Assembly: GCF_021271205.1 (NCBI RefSeq)
Contig: NZ_JAIWKS010000002.1
Location: forward strand, 558,001-622,000
Reading direction: 5' to 3'
Length of the DNA stretch: 64,000 bases
DNA from: Pseudomonas uvaldensis
GTDB lineage: Bacteria > Pseudomonadota > Gammaproteobacteria > Pseudomonadales > Pseudomonadaceae
Each line of letters starts with the position of its first letter. Within the stretch, counting starts at the first letter, position 1. The notes beneath the pieces were generated by a model. The model saw only the letters and a program-made list of their open reading frames with translations, was not told where the DNA came from and made no database searches. The translations under genes were made by a program, and so were the position numbers. This document shows positions 26,343 through 35,673 of this stretch, piece after piece.

Positions 26343-27862
26343 TGGTTGTGCTCCTTGGAGGGCTGGATTCGCGCGCCAGACAGGGTTGGACGATGCAAAG
26401 CGCCGGCGTTGGTGTTCACGCCCCGGTCAAAGCACAAGCTGCCGTTGTGCACCTGGCACCTGACATGGTCGCCGAACGCGGTTTCAACGAAGCGCCAGTC
26501 CATCAGCAGCTCGCCTTCGGGGCCCCAGCAAGCCTGGGCGACCACCGGGGCCTGTTCTGGCTGATATTGGTGGTGCAAGTAATTGCCCGTTACGCTGGTG
26601 AGCGTCTCGATCGGCCGCTCGAAGCCAGCGCGCACGTGATGCGTGCCACGGTGATCCACCAGGGTGAAATCGCAGTACCCGTTCTGAAAATCGAACCCTA
26701 TCTCCAGCACGCCATCCTCGTTTGGCTGCATGGCAAAACGACCTTGCAGGGCACTGTTGGGGGGGGGGCTTTTCAGGTCTTGCAGTGTCGGTAGATGCAG
26801 GCCTTCGACGAGGGCGTCAAGTTTTGCCTGATCGGCCAGCGGATCGGCCGCATGGCGTCCCAGCGCCGGATACAGGTGCTGCCACAGGGCCGAGTGCAGA
26901 CGCTTCTCTCCCAGGCGAAGACCGCACGTAAAAACAATCACCGTGTCCTTGTCCGGCAAGACCATGCATTGCTGGCCGAACACCCCGGAAGCGTAATAAC
27001 CACCACGCTCGGTCATCCACCATTGGTATCCATAGCCTTCACGCTGGGCGCTATTGGGGCTGTTTTTGTCCCGTGGCAGGTACTGCTTGCCGTCAAACTC
27101 GCCCATCCAGACGTCCTCGACCTGATTGCGCGTGGCCTCGGCGACCCATTGTTCGGACAGCAGTTGCCGGCCGTACCACTGCCCCTGGTTCAAGTGCAGC
27201 ACACCGAACTTCAACGAATCCTCGCTGGTGCAGCTCAAGCCATTGCCGCCTGAATTGAAGCCCCCCGGTGCCAGGTCCCAAGTCAACTGATCAACCCCCA
27301 GGTGGTCCAGCACGCGCTCCTGAAGAAGCGCATGCACCGTCTGCCCGCTGACCTGAGTGACAATGGCCGACAGCATGAAGCTGGAAGCACTGCTGTAGAT
27401 GAAGGAATTGCCCGGTGGCTCGTCCACGGGCTCGTTGAGAAAGGCCTCGACCCAGCTGCTTTGCAGGTTGCGCCAGTCGCCGCCAGAGATCCCGCGCTTG
27501 TGGCCGGTGCGCATGGTCAGCAGGTCCTCCACGGTCATGGCGGCAAGATTGGCACTGATCGGCTGCGGACAGGATTCGGGGAAAAAGCTGACCACCTTGT
27601 CATCGAGCGCAAGGCGGCCATCATCGATCAACAGGCCGACGGCTGTCGCCGTCCAGCTCTTGGTGGCTGAGTGTTGCACATGCATGCGCCGCGCCGAATA
27701 AGGGTTCCAGAACGCCTCGACCACCACCGCGCCCTGGCGATAGAGCATGAAGCTGTGCAGCTCCAGACCTGCTTCGGCGACTGCTTGCAGGAAGTCGATA
27801 ACCCCGGCCGGATCTACGCCCCGCTCATGGGGCAAGGCTCTGGGCAGCGGAATGTACGTCAT
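26339..27862 (-). CDS. SxxK serine hydrolase (beta-lactamase class C fold, NylB/EstB-like)
   Basis: A 507-residue serine hydrolase with nucleophile motif HSATKSW (S65-A-T-K68), second motif FIYSSAS (Y156) and the regions GLSCTSEDSLKFG and YGYQWWMTERGG typical of the family. The last 130 or so residues form an extra domain. No signal peptide is seen, so it is cytoplasmic. The family includes 6-aminohexanoate-dimer hydrolase, esterases and D-aminopeptidases. First gene of a coupled operon with a transaminase and dehydrogenase, it probably cuts an amide. GAGGATCC precedes the ATG at 27862. A run of ten C encodes PPP at 26759-26768. Confidence 0.9.
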   Translation of the reverse strand: MTYIPLPRALPHERGVDPAGVIDFLQAVAEAGLELHSFMLYRQGAVVVEAFWNPYSARRMHVQHSATKSWTATAVGLLIDDGRLALDDKVVSFFPESCPQPISANLAAMTVEDLLTMRTGHKRGISGGDWRNLQSSWVEAFLNEPVDEPPGNSFIYSSASSFMLSAIVTQVSGQTVHALLQERVLDHLGVDQLTWDLAPGGFNSGGNGLSCTSEDSLKFGVLHLNQGQWYGRQLLSEQWVAEATRNQVEDVWMGEFDGKQYLPRDKNSPNSAQREGYGYQWWMTERGGYYASGVFGQQCMVLPDKDTVIVFTCGLRLGEKRLHSALWQHLYPALGRHAADPLADQAKLDALVEGLHLPTLQDLKSPPPNSALQGRFAMQPNEDGVLEIGFDFQNGYCDFTLVDHRGTHHVRAGFERPIETLTSVTGNYLHHQYQPEQAPVVAQACWGPEGELLMDWRFVETAFGDHVRCQVHNGSLCFDRGVNTNAGALHRPTLSGARIQPSKEHNQ

Positions 27863-28001
27863 GATGGATCCTCGATAATGTTTTTGTATTTCAAATAATG
27901 CAGATAACGATTTGTTTTCTTCGGCGCTGGTGTATTTGATCCCCCTATAATTCAGTTTCCGGTTATCCTTGCCTCCCCTGCCAAAGGAGCGACCGCACGC
28001 C
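27863..28001. promoter_or_regulatory. Divergent promoter region serine hydrolase operon / gntR
   Basis: AT-rich stretch between the two divergent genes. A perfect TATAAT at 27946-27951 on the plus strand fits a -10 box for gntR, although no good -35 is seen. On the minus strand TGCATTATTT could serve the hydrolase operon. No clear palindromic GntR operator was found by eye. Confidence 0.35.
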
Positions 28002-28880
28002 ATGCCCCCACTGACCTCGCTGCAGACCAAAGTCGCCGGCCAGATTCTTTCCGCTATCGCCAGCGGCGACCTGCAGCCCGGTATGCACCTCAAGGAAGTG
28101 GAGCTGGCTCAGCGCCTGGGGGTGTCGCGCTCGCCGATACGCAGCGCGTTGTCGTACCTGGCCGAACAACAGGCCATCGAGCCATTGCCTCAGCAAGGCT
28201 TTCGCGTACCGCTGCAAGCCAACGATGGCTTGGCGCAGCAGGTCGGCAAGTTGCAGAACGAAGAGGACCAGCTGTACACGAGGCTGATTGACGACCGCTT
28301 GAACCAGGCGCTGCCCGATCACATTTCCGAGAGCGATCTGCTGCGCCGCTACGGTGTTGGTAAAAGCGTGCTGCGTCGCTGCCTGTTGCGGCTGTCCGAC
28401 GAAGGTGTGATGCAGCGCAAGCATGGCCATGGCTGGCAATTCCTGCCGACCTTGAACAGTCCGCAGACCCGCTTCGAAAGCTATCGTTTTCGCATGCTGC
28501 TCGAACCCGCGGGACTGCTGGAACCTACATTCAAGATCAATCCAGAGCAGTTCCGTCGTTGCCGCGAGCGGCAGATGGAACTGCTGGAAGGCAAGGTGGA
28601 CGGCCAACGCTTCATCGAATACAACGCCGAGTTTCACGAACTGCTGGCGGCGGCGTCCGGCAACGGCTACATCCTGCAAGCGATCCAGCAACAGAATCAC
28701 CTGCGGCGCCTGACCGAGTTCCATACGGTCAGTAACATGGAGCGGGTCAGGGTTTCCTGTCGGGAACACCTGGCAATTCTCGACGCCCTGGAACAAGGCG
28801 ACAATGAATGGGCGTCGACGCTGCTGCATCGACACCTGGATGTGGCCAGCAAGTTGCGAGTGGCGCGCAACAAGGGGTAG
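28002..28880 (+). CDS. GntR family regulator with two winged-helix domains
   Basis: A 292-residue regulator. Residues 8-70 are a GntR winged helix (LKEVELAQRLGVSRSPIRSALSYLAEQQAIE). A second helix-turn-helix-like segment follows at about residues 108-150 (ESDLLRRYGVGKSVLRRCLLRLSDEGVM). The FadR-type FCD helical effector domain comes after that (RMLLEPAGLLEP, FHELLAAASGNGYI, REHLAILDALEQGD). The ATG at 28002 follows AAAGGAG. Divergent from the hydrolase/transaminase/dehydrogenase operon and near the ABC transporter, it probably controls this catabolic island. The double DNA-binding module is uncommon for GntR proteins. Confidence 0.88.
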   Translation: MPPLTSLQTKVAGQILSAIASGDLQPGMHLKEVELAQRLGVSRSPIRSALSYLAEQQAIEPLPQQGFRVPLQANDGLAQQVGKLQNEEDQLYTRLIDDRLNQALPDHISESDLLRRYGVGKSVLRRCLLRLSDEGVMQRKHGHGWQFLPTLNSPQTRFESYRFRMLLEPAGLLEPTFKINPEQFRRCRERQMELLEGKVDGQRFIEYNAEFHELLAAASGNGYILQAIQQQNHLRRLTEFHTVSNMERVRVSCREHLAILDALEQGDNEWASTLLHRHLDVASKLRVARNKG

Positions 28881-28969
28881 CGCAGTACTTCGCTGCCGCA
28901 ACGCCCTTCTCCGTGAAAGCGTCTCTCCTTGAGGGACGACTGCCGCCAAGCACCACTTGCAAACGTTCA

Positions 28970-30253
28970 TTACCAGAGCGCCACGGTGTAACCGACGATC
29001 AGTCGGTTTTCATTCATGTCACGCAGGTAGTTCGCCTTGCTGAACCCGTTTCTCCAGCGTAATGAAACGCCTTTCAACGTGCCCGACTGGACCACATACC
29101 CCAGGTCGATATCCCGCTCCCATTCACGCCCCTCCCCCGTAAACCCTTTCACCTCAGCGTCGTCGCCCTTGGCCCAGCGGGTCGAGAACGTCAGGCCAGG
29201 AACTCCCAGGGTGGCAAAATCGAAGTCATACCGTGCGTGCCAGACTCGCTCGTTAGTCTGAGAAAAGTTGCTCAGTTGGTATTCGGAGAACAGATACGTA
29301 TTGGTCCCATCGACGTAGGTGAACGGCGTTTCTCCATACTGCGCCTGATAGCCACCACCGATGCTGTGCCCCTTGAAGCTGTACGCCGCCCGCGTGCTCA
29401 ACGCCCGGTTATCCACCTTTCCCGCCAGACCGGCGCCGGCCTTGTCCGCGTCGAAGTAACGGATGTCGGTCTTGAGCGTACCGCCCCCTAGCGCGAAGCT
29501 GTTTTTCAGGCCCACGTAGTGCTGCTGGTAGATGTCTTCCAACTGAGCGAAGTGATACGTCACGGTCATGTTTGGCGTGAGTTTGTAATCGCCTCCCGCA
29601 AAGCGAAACTGATCACTTTTGGCGCTGCTCTTGTAGGCACCGTTCTGGCTGGTCAAACCCATGTCTTGGTATTCGGTGGACTCGCGTTGCCGGGTCTGGT
29701 CGATCTGCCCACCGATCAAGGTCAACCCGGCGACGTCCGCCGATGTCACCTGGGTGCCACGGAACGTCTGTGGGAACAGGCGGCTGGTGTTGGGCTGCAG
29801 CGTTGGCAAGTCCGGCAACAGGTAGCCACTGCGCAGTTCACTCTTGGCCATGCGCATCTTCGCGGTCACGCCGAGCTTGGAGTATTCGTCATGGGCACGC
29901 CTGGAATAGCTCGGCTTACCCGGCGTCGCATCGTTGTCCCGGGACAACAGGCCGGTGCCCGAACGATCAGGACTGGAGTCGAGTTTCAGGCCCAGCATGC
30001 CCACCGCGTCGACACCGAAGCCCACCGTGCCCTCGGTAAAGCCCGATTTCAGATTGAGGATGAAACCCTGGGCCCATTCCTCGCGTTTGGATTGCCCGGC
30101 ATCCTCGCGGTAATCGCGGTTGAAGTAGTAATTCTTCAGTTCCAGATCAGCCTTGCTGTCCTTCAGGAAATCAGCCTGGGCCGTGGCACAGCACAGCCCC
30201 CCGCCCATCAGGCCGACGCTCTTCAAGATCAAGTTAAGGTTGTTGTGGTACAT
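28970..30253 (-). CDS. OprD family outer-membrane porin 2
   Basis: A 427-residue porin with a signal peptide (ending near CCATAQA before DFLKDS) and OprD landmarks LELKNYYFNRDYRED, EWAQGFILNLKSGFTEGTVGFGVDAVGMLGLKLDS and a C-terminal VGYTVALW strand. It is the distal gene after the dipeptide-type ABC transporter, 111 bp downstream of the ATPase gene, so it likely serves as the outer-membrane gate for the same peptide-like substrate. It shares the family plan with the porin at 15118-16371 but differs in the loops. Confidence 0.94.
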   Translation of the reverse strand: MYHNNLNLILKSVGLMGGGLCCATAQADFLKDSKADLELKNYYFNRDYREDAGQSKREEWAQGFILNLKSGFTEGTVGFGVDAVGMLGLKLDSSPDRSGTGLLSRDNDATPGKPSYSRRAHDEYSKLGVTAKMRMAKSELRSGYLLPDLPTLQPNTSRLFPQTFRGTQVTSADVAGLTLIGGQIDQTRQRESTEYQDMGLTSQNGAYKSSAKSDQFRFAGGDYKLTPNMTVTYHFAQLEDIYQQHYVGLKNSFALGGGTLKTDIRYFDADKAGAGLAGKVDNRALSTRAAYSFKGHSIGGGYQAQYGETPFTYVDGTNTYLFSEYQLSNFSQTNERVWHARYDFDFATLGVPGLTFSTRWAKGDDAEVKGFTGEGREWERDIDLGYVVQSGTLKGVSLRWRNGFSKANYLRDMNENRLIVGYTVALW

Positions 30254-30364
30254 CTCTTCGGCTCCTGGCAGTCGTTGTAATGAGTGGTCTTATTGTTTTT
30301 CTGGGCACGACATTCCCCCTCGCGCCGGCTTTAAAACCTGCGCGCTCGATGAAACCGAGGTGGG

Positions 30365-31993
30365 TTAAACGGCGGGTCGTATTCGGTAGCCGCCGCTCTC
30401 AAGCTTCTCCAGCGGGCTGGCAGCAGCCAGCAGTTGCCGGGTATACGGGTGTTGCGGATGATCGAAAATCTGCTCGCGTGGCCCTATTTCCACCACATGG
30501 CCCTGATGCATCACCGCCACGCGATGGGCGATGCGCTCCACTGCCGCCAGGTCATGGGAAATGAACAGGCAGGCGAACCCGTACTGCGCCTGGAGACGCT
30601 CGAACAGCTCGAGAATCTGCTTCTGGATCGTCATGTCCAATGCAGAGATCGGCTCATCGGCAATGACCAATTGCGGATGACGTACCAGTGCACGGCCGAT
30701 GGCCACACGCTGGCGTTGGCCACCGGACAGTTGGTGGGGAAAGCGCTCGATGAATGGTTCGCCCAGGCCGATGTCTTCAAGGGTCTGGCGCACCCGCTCA
30801 CGGCGCTGCGCCGCGTTCAGGCCGGGCTCGTGGCGCAGGGGTTCGGCGAGAATCTCACCGATTTTCATCCGTGGATTGAGGGACGAATAAGGGTCCTGGA
30901 AGATCATCTGGCATTGCAGGCGATGCGTACGGTTGGCGGCCTTGAGGATATCCACGCCCTTGAATCGTATTGCACCGGCGCATGGTTTGATCAAGCCCAC
31001 CAGCGAGCGGCCGAGGGTGGTCTTGCCCGACCCACTTCCGCCGACCAGGGCCAGGGTTTCGCCCGGCGCGATCATCAGGCTGGCGCTGTGCACCACGCGG
31101 TTGTGCTTGCGTCTACCCCAGAATGAGGCGAGTCCGGGGTGCTCGATACTCACCTGCTCGACCTCCACCAATGGCCCGTCATTGGCTGGCAGCGGCGCCA
31201 ACACGCCACGGCGCGGCAAAGCCTCCAACAGTTGGCGGGTGTACTCGGCCTTGGGCGCCAGCAGCACCTCGTCGATGCTGCCTTGCTCCACCGCCTGTCC
31301 ATGCCGCATGACCACCACCTTGTGGGCATAACGGGCCACCAGCGATAGGTCATGGCTGATGAACAGAATGGCCGTGCCCTGCTCCCGCGTCAGCTCGAGC
31401 ATCAGTTCGATCACGTCCAGTTGTGCCAGGCAATCGAGCGCGGTGGTTGGCTCATCCGCGATCAACAAGGCCGGACGCAACAGCATCACCGAGGCGAGCA
31501 TGATCCGTTGCCGCATCCCTCCCGAGAACTGGTGCGGATAGGACTCCAGGCAACCCGCGGCATCCTTGATGCCGATGCGCTGCAACATGGTGAGGCAGCG
31601 CTCACGGATCTGCGCAGCATCCAGGTCGGTGTGCAGCTGGAGGGCTTCGCTCATTTGCTGGCCGATCCTGAGCGCCGGGTTGAGCGAAACCATGGGTTCC
31701 TGGAACACCATGCCGATGCTCGCTCCCCGGATAGACCGCAGCTCCTGGGCGCTGATGCTGGCCAGGTCACGCCCCATGAAATCCAGGCGGCCGCCGCATA
31801 CCTGCATCGGCAATGGCAATAAGCCGATGGCAGCCCGGGCAGCCATGGTTTTTCCGCTGCCGGACTCGCCCACCAGTGCAACGATCTCGCCAGGCGCGAT
31901 ATTGAAACTGAGATCGTCAACCGCCAGGTGACCATGGTCGCCAACGCGAATCTTGAGGCTTTCAACACTCAACAGAACAGGTTCAGCGGACAT
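30365..31993 (-). CDS. Dipeptide/oligopeptide ABC transporter, fused double ATPase
   Basis: A 542-residue protein holding two complete ATPase halves. The first has GESGSGKTMAARA, LESYPHQFSGGMRQRIMLAS and LLIADEPTTALD. The second has GGSGSGKTTLGRSL, FPHQLSGGQRQRVAIGRAL and LVIADEPISALD. This DppD-DppF fusion is common in Pseudomonas peptide, nickel and opine-like systems. The ATG at 31993 follows GAGGAAGTGAGC; a GTG at 31999 overlaps the permease stop. It powers the two permeases encoded just upstream. Confidence 0.93.
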   Translation of the reverse strand: MSAEPVLLSVESLKIRVGDHGHLAVDDLSFNIAPGEIVALVGESGSGKTMAARAAIGLLPLPMQVCGGRLDFMGRDLASISAQELRSIRGASIGMVFQEPMVSLNPALRIGQQMSEALQLHTDLDAAQIRERCLTMLQRIGIKDAAGCLESYPHQFSGGMRQRIMLASVMLLRPALLIADEPTTALDCLAQLDVIELMLELTREQGTAILFISHDLSLVARYAHKVVVMRHGQAVEQGSIDEVLLAPKAEYTRQLLEALPRRGVLAPLPANDGPLVEVEQVSIEHPGLASFWGRRKHNRVVHSASLMIAPGETLALVGGSGSGKTTLGRSLVGLIKPCAGAIRFKGVDILKAANRTHRLQCQMIFQDPYSSLNPRMKIGEILAEPLRHEPGLNAAQRRERVRQTLEDIGLGEPFIERFPHQLSGGQRQRVAIGRALVRHPQLVIADEPISALDMTIQKQILELFERLQAQYGFACLFISHDLAAVERIAHRVAVMHQGHVVEIGPREQIFDHPQHPYTRQLLAAASPLEKLESGGYRIRPAV

Positions 31994-31995
31994 GC

Positions 31996-32862
31996 TCACT
32001 TCCTCATCCGGGGGTCGAGACGATCACGCAACGCATCGCCAAACAGGTTGATCGCCAACAGGGTCACGCAGATAAACAGCCCGGGGAACACGCCCAGCCA
32101 GGGCGCCGACGCAATGTAGGGCCGGCTGCTCGCCAGCATGTTTCCCCAGGTCGCCGCAGGCGGTGGTACACCCAGGCCGAGAAAGCTCAAGGCGCTCTCC
32201 GACAACAATGCCCAGCCGAACATGCTGGTGGCGAGCACGCACAACGGTGCCAGGCAGTTGGGCGCAATATGCCGCAGCATGGTGTACAGCTCTGAGTTAC
32301 CGATCACCCGCGAGGCTTCGATGTACTCCAGCTCCCGCAGTGACAACACGGTCCCGCGCACCACGCGCACCACCGAAGGCGTGTAGGCGATGCCCAGGGC
32401 CAGAACGATGCCGTACTTGCTGGCACCGATGATCGCCATGATGCCCAAGGCCATGAGGATGCCGGGGAAGGCCAGCAAGGCGTCGTTGAACATCATCAGG
32501 AGGCGGTCGGTCCAGCCGCGCAGATAACCGGCCACCATACCGATCAGCGTGCCGGCCAGCACCGCGACGCTCACAGTCAGCAGGCTGATCCACAGACTGG
32601 TACGCGCACCGACCAACAAACGACTGAACACATCGCGCCCGAACTCGTCGGTCCCCAGCCAGTGAGCCGTCGACGGTGCCTGGAAGCGCGACAGCAGATC
32701 GATCTTCAACGGATCGAACGGCGACCACACCAAGCCCATCAGGGCCAGGACGATCAAGGCCAGCAACAATCCGCCGCCGATCAACGCATTGGCCGGGGCC
32801 CAGGCGCGTGCTCGCCTGGCCGGGGGTGGAGCGACCAGTGCCGCCGGGATATCGGAACTCAT
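31996..32862 (-). CDS. Dipeptide-type ABC transporter permease (DppC-like)
   Basis: A 288-residue permease with an N-terminal cytoplasmic tail, a first membrane span (GGGLLLALIVLALMGLVW), HWLGTDEFGRDVFSRLLVGARTSL typical of DppC/OppC, and an EAA loop near EYIEASRVIGNSELYTMLRHIAPN. The ATG at 32862 overlaps the stop of the preceding permease (ATGA), indicating translational coupling. It forms the channel with the DppB-like partner. Confidence 0.94.
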   Translation of the reverse strand: MSSDIPAALVAPPPARRARAWAPANALIGGGLLLALIVLALMGLVWSPFDPLKIDLLSRFQAPSTAHWLGTDEFGRDVFSRLLVGARTSLWISLLTVSVAVLAGTLIGMVAGYLRGWTDRLLMMFNDALLAFPGILMALGIMAIIGASKYGIVLALGIAYTPSVVRVVRGTVLSLRELEYIEASRVIGNSELYTMLRHIAPNCLAPLCVLATSMFGWALLSESALSFLGLGVPPPAATWGNMLASSRPYIASAPWLGVFPGLFICVTLLAINLFGDALRDRLDPRMRK

Positions 32863-33800
32863 AATTTCACCCTTGGATCGAACAGCGGATAGAGCAGATC
32901 CACGCACAGATTGACCAGCACGTAGATAAAGGTGATCAGCAGCAGGCAGCCCTGGAGCACCGGGTAGTCACGGGCAAAAATCGCGTCCACCATCAACCGG
33001 CCGATGCCTGGCAGCGTGAACACGGTTTCCAGCACCGCGATACCGCCCAGCAGATTGCCCAGGATCAGGCCGACCAGGGTCCAGGTCGGGGCAAACGCAT
33101 TCGGCAAGGCATGCCTGCACAACACCGCACGCTCCGACAAACCCTTGGCCCGTGCATGGGCGATATACTCCAGGCGCAACACCTCGATGGTACTGGCCCG
33201 GGCCATACGGGTGATCGCGCCGACTTCCACCAGGGTCAAGGTCACCACCGGCAGCACCATGTAGCTCATGGCCTGCCAGGGCGCCTGGGAAAAGCTAACG
33301 TAGCCCACCACCGGCAACCAGCCCAGTTGGATGCCAAAAGTGTTCAGCAACAGCAAACCGAGCCAGAAACTGGGAATCGACAATAACAAGGTCGCCACAG
33401 TGACCAGCCCCAGATCGATCGGGCTGTTCTGCTTCCACGCCGCGATCAGGCCAACCGGCACGGCAATCACCGTGGCCAGTAGCACCGCCACCAGTACGAT
33501 GGTCGCGCTGACGGCGAAGCGGTCGAGTATCAATGGCAGCACCGCCTGCTTGGTACTGATGGAGGTGCCCAGGTCGAAACTCAGCACCGCCTTGAACCAG
33601 ATCAGGAACTGCGGGACCAGCGAGTGATCCAGCCCCAGCGCACGGCGCATTTCGGCCAGGCTCTGGGGGTCGGCCATGTCACCAAGCATCAACAATGCCG
33701 GATCGCCCGGGATGAGGCGGATCAGCGCGAACACCATCACCGAAATCAGTAACAGCGTCGGTATCGCCATCCCGAGCTTTTGCAGGATAAGACGCAACAT
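32859..33800 (-). CDS. Dipeptide-type ABC transporter permease (DppB-like)
   Basis: A 313-residue permease starting MLRLILQKLGMAIPTLLLISVMVFALIRLIPGDPA, the standard DppB/OppB N-terminal pattern, with the EAA loop in EYIAHARAKGLSERAVLCRHALPNA. GGAG lies seven bases before the ATG at 33800. It is followed by the coupled DppC-like gene and preceded 14 bp upstream by the binding-protein gene. Confidence 0.94.
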   Translation of the reverse strand: MLRLILQKLGMAIPTLLLISVMVFALIRLIPGDPALLMLGDMADPQSLAEMRRALGLDHSLVPQFLIWFKAVLSFDLGTSISTKQAVLPLILDRFAVSATIVLVAVLLATVIAVPVGLIAAWKQNSPIDLGLVTVATLLLSIPSFWLGLLLLNTFGIQLGWLPVVGYVSFSQAPWQAMSYMVLPVVTLTLVEVGAITRMARASTIEVLRLEYIAHARAKGLSERAVLCRHALPNAFAPTWTLVGLILGNLLGGIAVLETVFTLPGIGRLMVDAIFARDYPVLQGCLLLITFIYVLVNLCVDLLYPLFDPRVKL

Positions 33801-33814
33801 GTTCAGACTCCGCT

Positions 33815-35389
33815 TTACTGGGCTGCGAGGCTGACGCCCCACAACCGTGGCGATGAGACTGGCCAGGAGCGGAAGCCCTTGACGCTGTCACGCAGCGCGG
33901 CGGCGACCGTGCCGTTATAAATGATGACCATCGGCGTATCGTGGATCATCATCCGATGCAGTTGATCGAAGAGTTCCTGGCGCCTGGCCGGGTCGCTCTG
34001 ACGCACCGCTTCCCGTAGCAGGCCTTGCGCCTGGGGATTGTCCCAGACCTTGCGGGGTTCCTTGGCCTTGTCACCCATCAGCGAATCGAAGCTCAGGGCC
34101 GGGTCCAGACGTGAGGAGTACGAGAACGCCATCATCTGGTAATTACCGCTCTGGTAACGCTCCAACTGGGTGCCCCACTCCAGGGTTTCCATCTGGATGT
34201 TCAAACCGCTGGCCTGGGCCATGGCCTGGCTCAGCAGCCCCATGTCGAACATTTGCGTATAGCGCTTGTTGACGATCATTTTGATCGGCTGGCCTTGATA
34301 ACCGGCCTCTTTGAGCAATCGCTGGGCTTCTTGCGGATCGTAGCGATAGCCCTGCCTGGCCGTAGCACTGTAGAAGGGGCTGGTTTGGGGAATCGCCGAG
34401 TTGTTGGGCTCGGACGTGCCGTTGGTCAATGCCGTGACCATCTGCCCATAGTCAAGGGAATGGGCAATGGCCTGGCGGATACGCACGTCCTTTAGCAACG
34501 GGTCGTTGGTCTGGAACAACAAGCCACAGATCGCCATGATCGGACTGAAAGAGATCTGCACGCCCCGCGTCGCTTTCAACTCCTCGGCATCGCTGGCGCT
34601 GACATTGGGCAGCAGGTCGACGTTGCTGGACATCAGGGCCGCCTTGGCCGAAGACGGGTCGGGGATCACCATGAAGCTCACGTCGTCCACCAAGGCCTGC
34701 TTCTTGCCGGTGAAACCGTCCGGACCTGCTTCGTCACGCGGGCTGTAGTCCTTGAATCGCGACAACAGCACCGATTGTCCGGGTGTCCATTTGGCAAGAC
34801 TGAACGGCCCCGTTCCAACAGGCGCCTTCCAACTGCCGTCCGCCGCCAGCGAGTCCGGGTGCAGAATGCCGCTGCCGCCGCAATCGGGACGGGCCATGGA
34901 CGCAAGAAACAACCCGTTCGGCTGGTCCAGGCGGAACACCACGGTCAACGGGTCCGGCGTCTCGATGCCGATGATCTTTGCCCCGCCACGACCATCGAAC
35001 TCTGCCAGACAACGCCATTGGGTTTTCGGATTCAGATAACGGTCCCACGTCCACTTTACGTCATTGGCGGTCAGTGTCGCGCCGTTCTGGAAACGCACGC
35101 CTTCGCGAAGCTTGAAGGTATAGGACATCCCGTCATCGGAGAGCTGCACCTGACGGGCCAGCAAGGGGCCGACCGAAGCGTCCTCGCGGTGGGCAACCAG
35201 CCCTTCGACGATGTGCAGCATGACCGTGTCGGTGTTTTCGTCACGGTTGACGCCCGGTTCGGTACTGCGAATGTCGGCGTTCAAGCCAACGCGCAAGGTG
35301 GTCTGCGCCTGCGCCAGGCCGGTACCGAGGGCGGCCAGGCTAAGGGTGTGCAGGGTCACGCACAGCGTTCTGGTAAGTAAGCGCTTCAC
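33815..35389 (-). CDS. Dipeptide-type ABC transporter substrate-binding protein (SBP_bac_5)
   Basis: A 524-residue periplasmic protein with a signal peptide (MKRLLTRTLCVTLHTLSLAALGTGLAQA split by cleavage before QTTLRVG in the usual way) and the family-5 pattern: LRVGLNADIRSTEPG, TYTFKLREGVRFQNGATLTANDVKW and VRIQAIAHSLDYGQM-like text. The family binds peptides, nickel, haem, opines and glycosides. It is the first gene of the ABC/porin operon. The 284-bp leader before it contains an AT-rich promoter-like stretch. Confidence 0.93.
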   Translation of the reverse strand: MKRLLTRTLCVTLHTLSLAALGTGLAQAQTTLRVGLNADIRSTEPGVNRDENTDTVMLHIVEGLVAHREDASVGPLLARQVQLSDDGMSYTFKLREGVRFQNGATLTANDVKWTWDRYLNPKTQWRCLAEFDGRGGAKIIGIETPDPLTVVFRLDQPNGLFLASMARPDCGGSGILHPDSLAADGSWKAPVGTGPFSLAKWTPGQSVLLSRFKDYSPRDEAGPDGFTGKKQALVDDVSFMVIPDPSSAKAALMSSNVDLLPNVSASDAEELKATRGVQISFSPIMAICGLLFQTNDPLLKDVRIRQAIAHSLDYGQMVTALTNGTSEPNNSAIPQTSPFYSATARQGYRYDPQEAQRLLKEAGYQGQPIKMIVNKRYTQMFDMGLLSQAMAQASGLNIQMETLEWGTQLERYQSGNYQMMAFSYSSRLDPALSFDSLMGDKAKEPRKVWDNPQAQGLLREAVRQSDPARRQELFDQLHRMMIHDTPMVIIYNGTVAAALRDSVKGFRSWPVSSPRLWGVSLAAQ

Positions 35390-35587
35390 GGGAGAGGTTC
35401 TCCTTCGCTGAAGGACCGGCTTGGGCAGGGAGCCGGTTTCAGGCCTTTGTCAGTCGTTGTTGTAGTGGCCTGATCGGAATCAGCGCCGCGTTTTTTTGTT
35501 TTTTTAAATTCGCAGCGACATAATCACAACATAAATCACGGCTGTAAATGTTTTTTTAACAATTAAAATACATACATGATTTGAGCT

Positions 35588-35627
35588 GTGGGAACCTGAC
35601 CTGATCGCGAGCAAGCGTTGCGCTCGC
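35588..35627. repeat. Degenerate REP-like element
   Basis: A GTGGG followed by GATCGCGAGC and an inverted repeat GCGAGC (35607-35612) / GCTCGC (35622-35627) resembles a decayed copy of the REP type seen at 10040. It lies downstream of the decarboxylase gene and could act as a terminator-like hairpin. Homology is by eye only. Confidence 0.45.
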
Positions 35628-35673
35628 AGGTTCGTGGCTCGACGACAGGTATCCGCCGTGTAAAAAACTCAGC

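Noticed and set aside
27863..28093. 77-codon N-terminal extension of the serine hydrolase frame
   Set aside because: It runs through the divergent promoter region and into gntR; the ATG at 27862 has GAGG before it.
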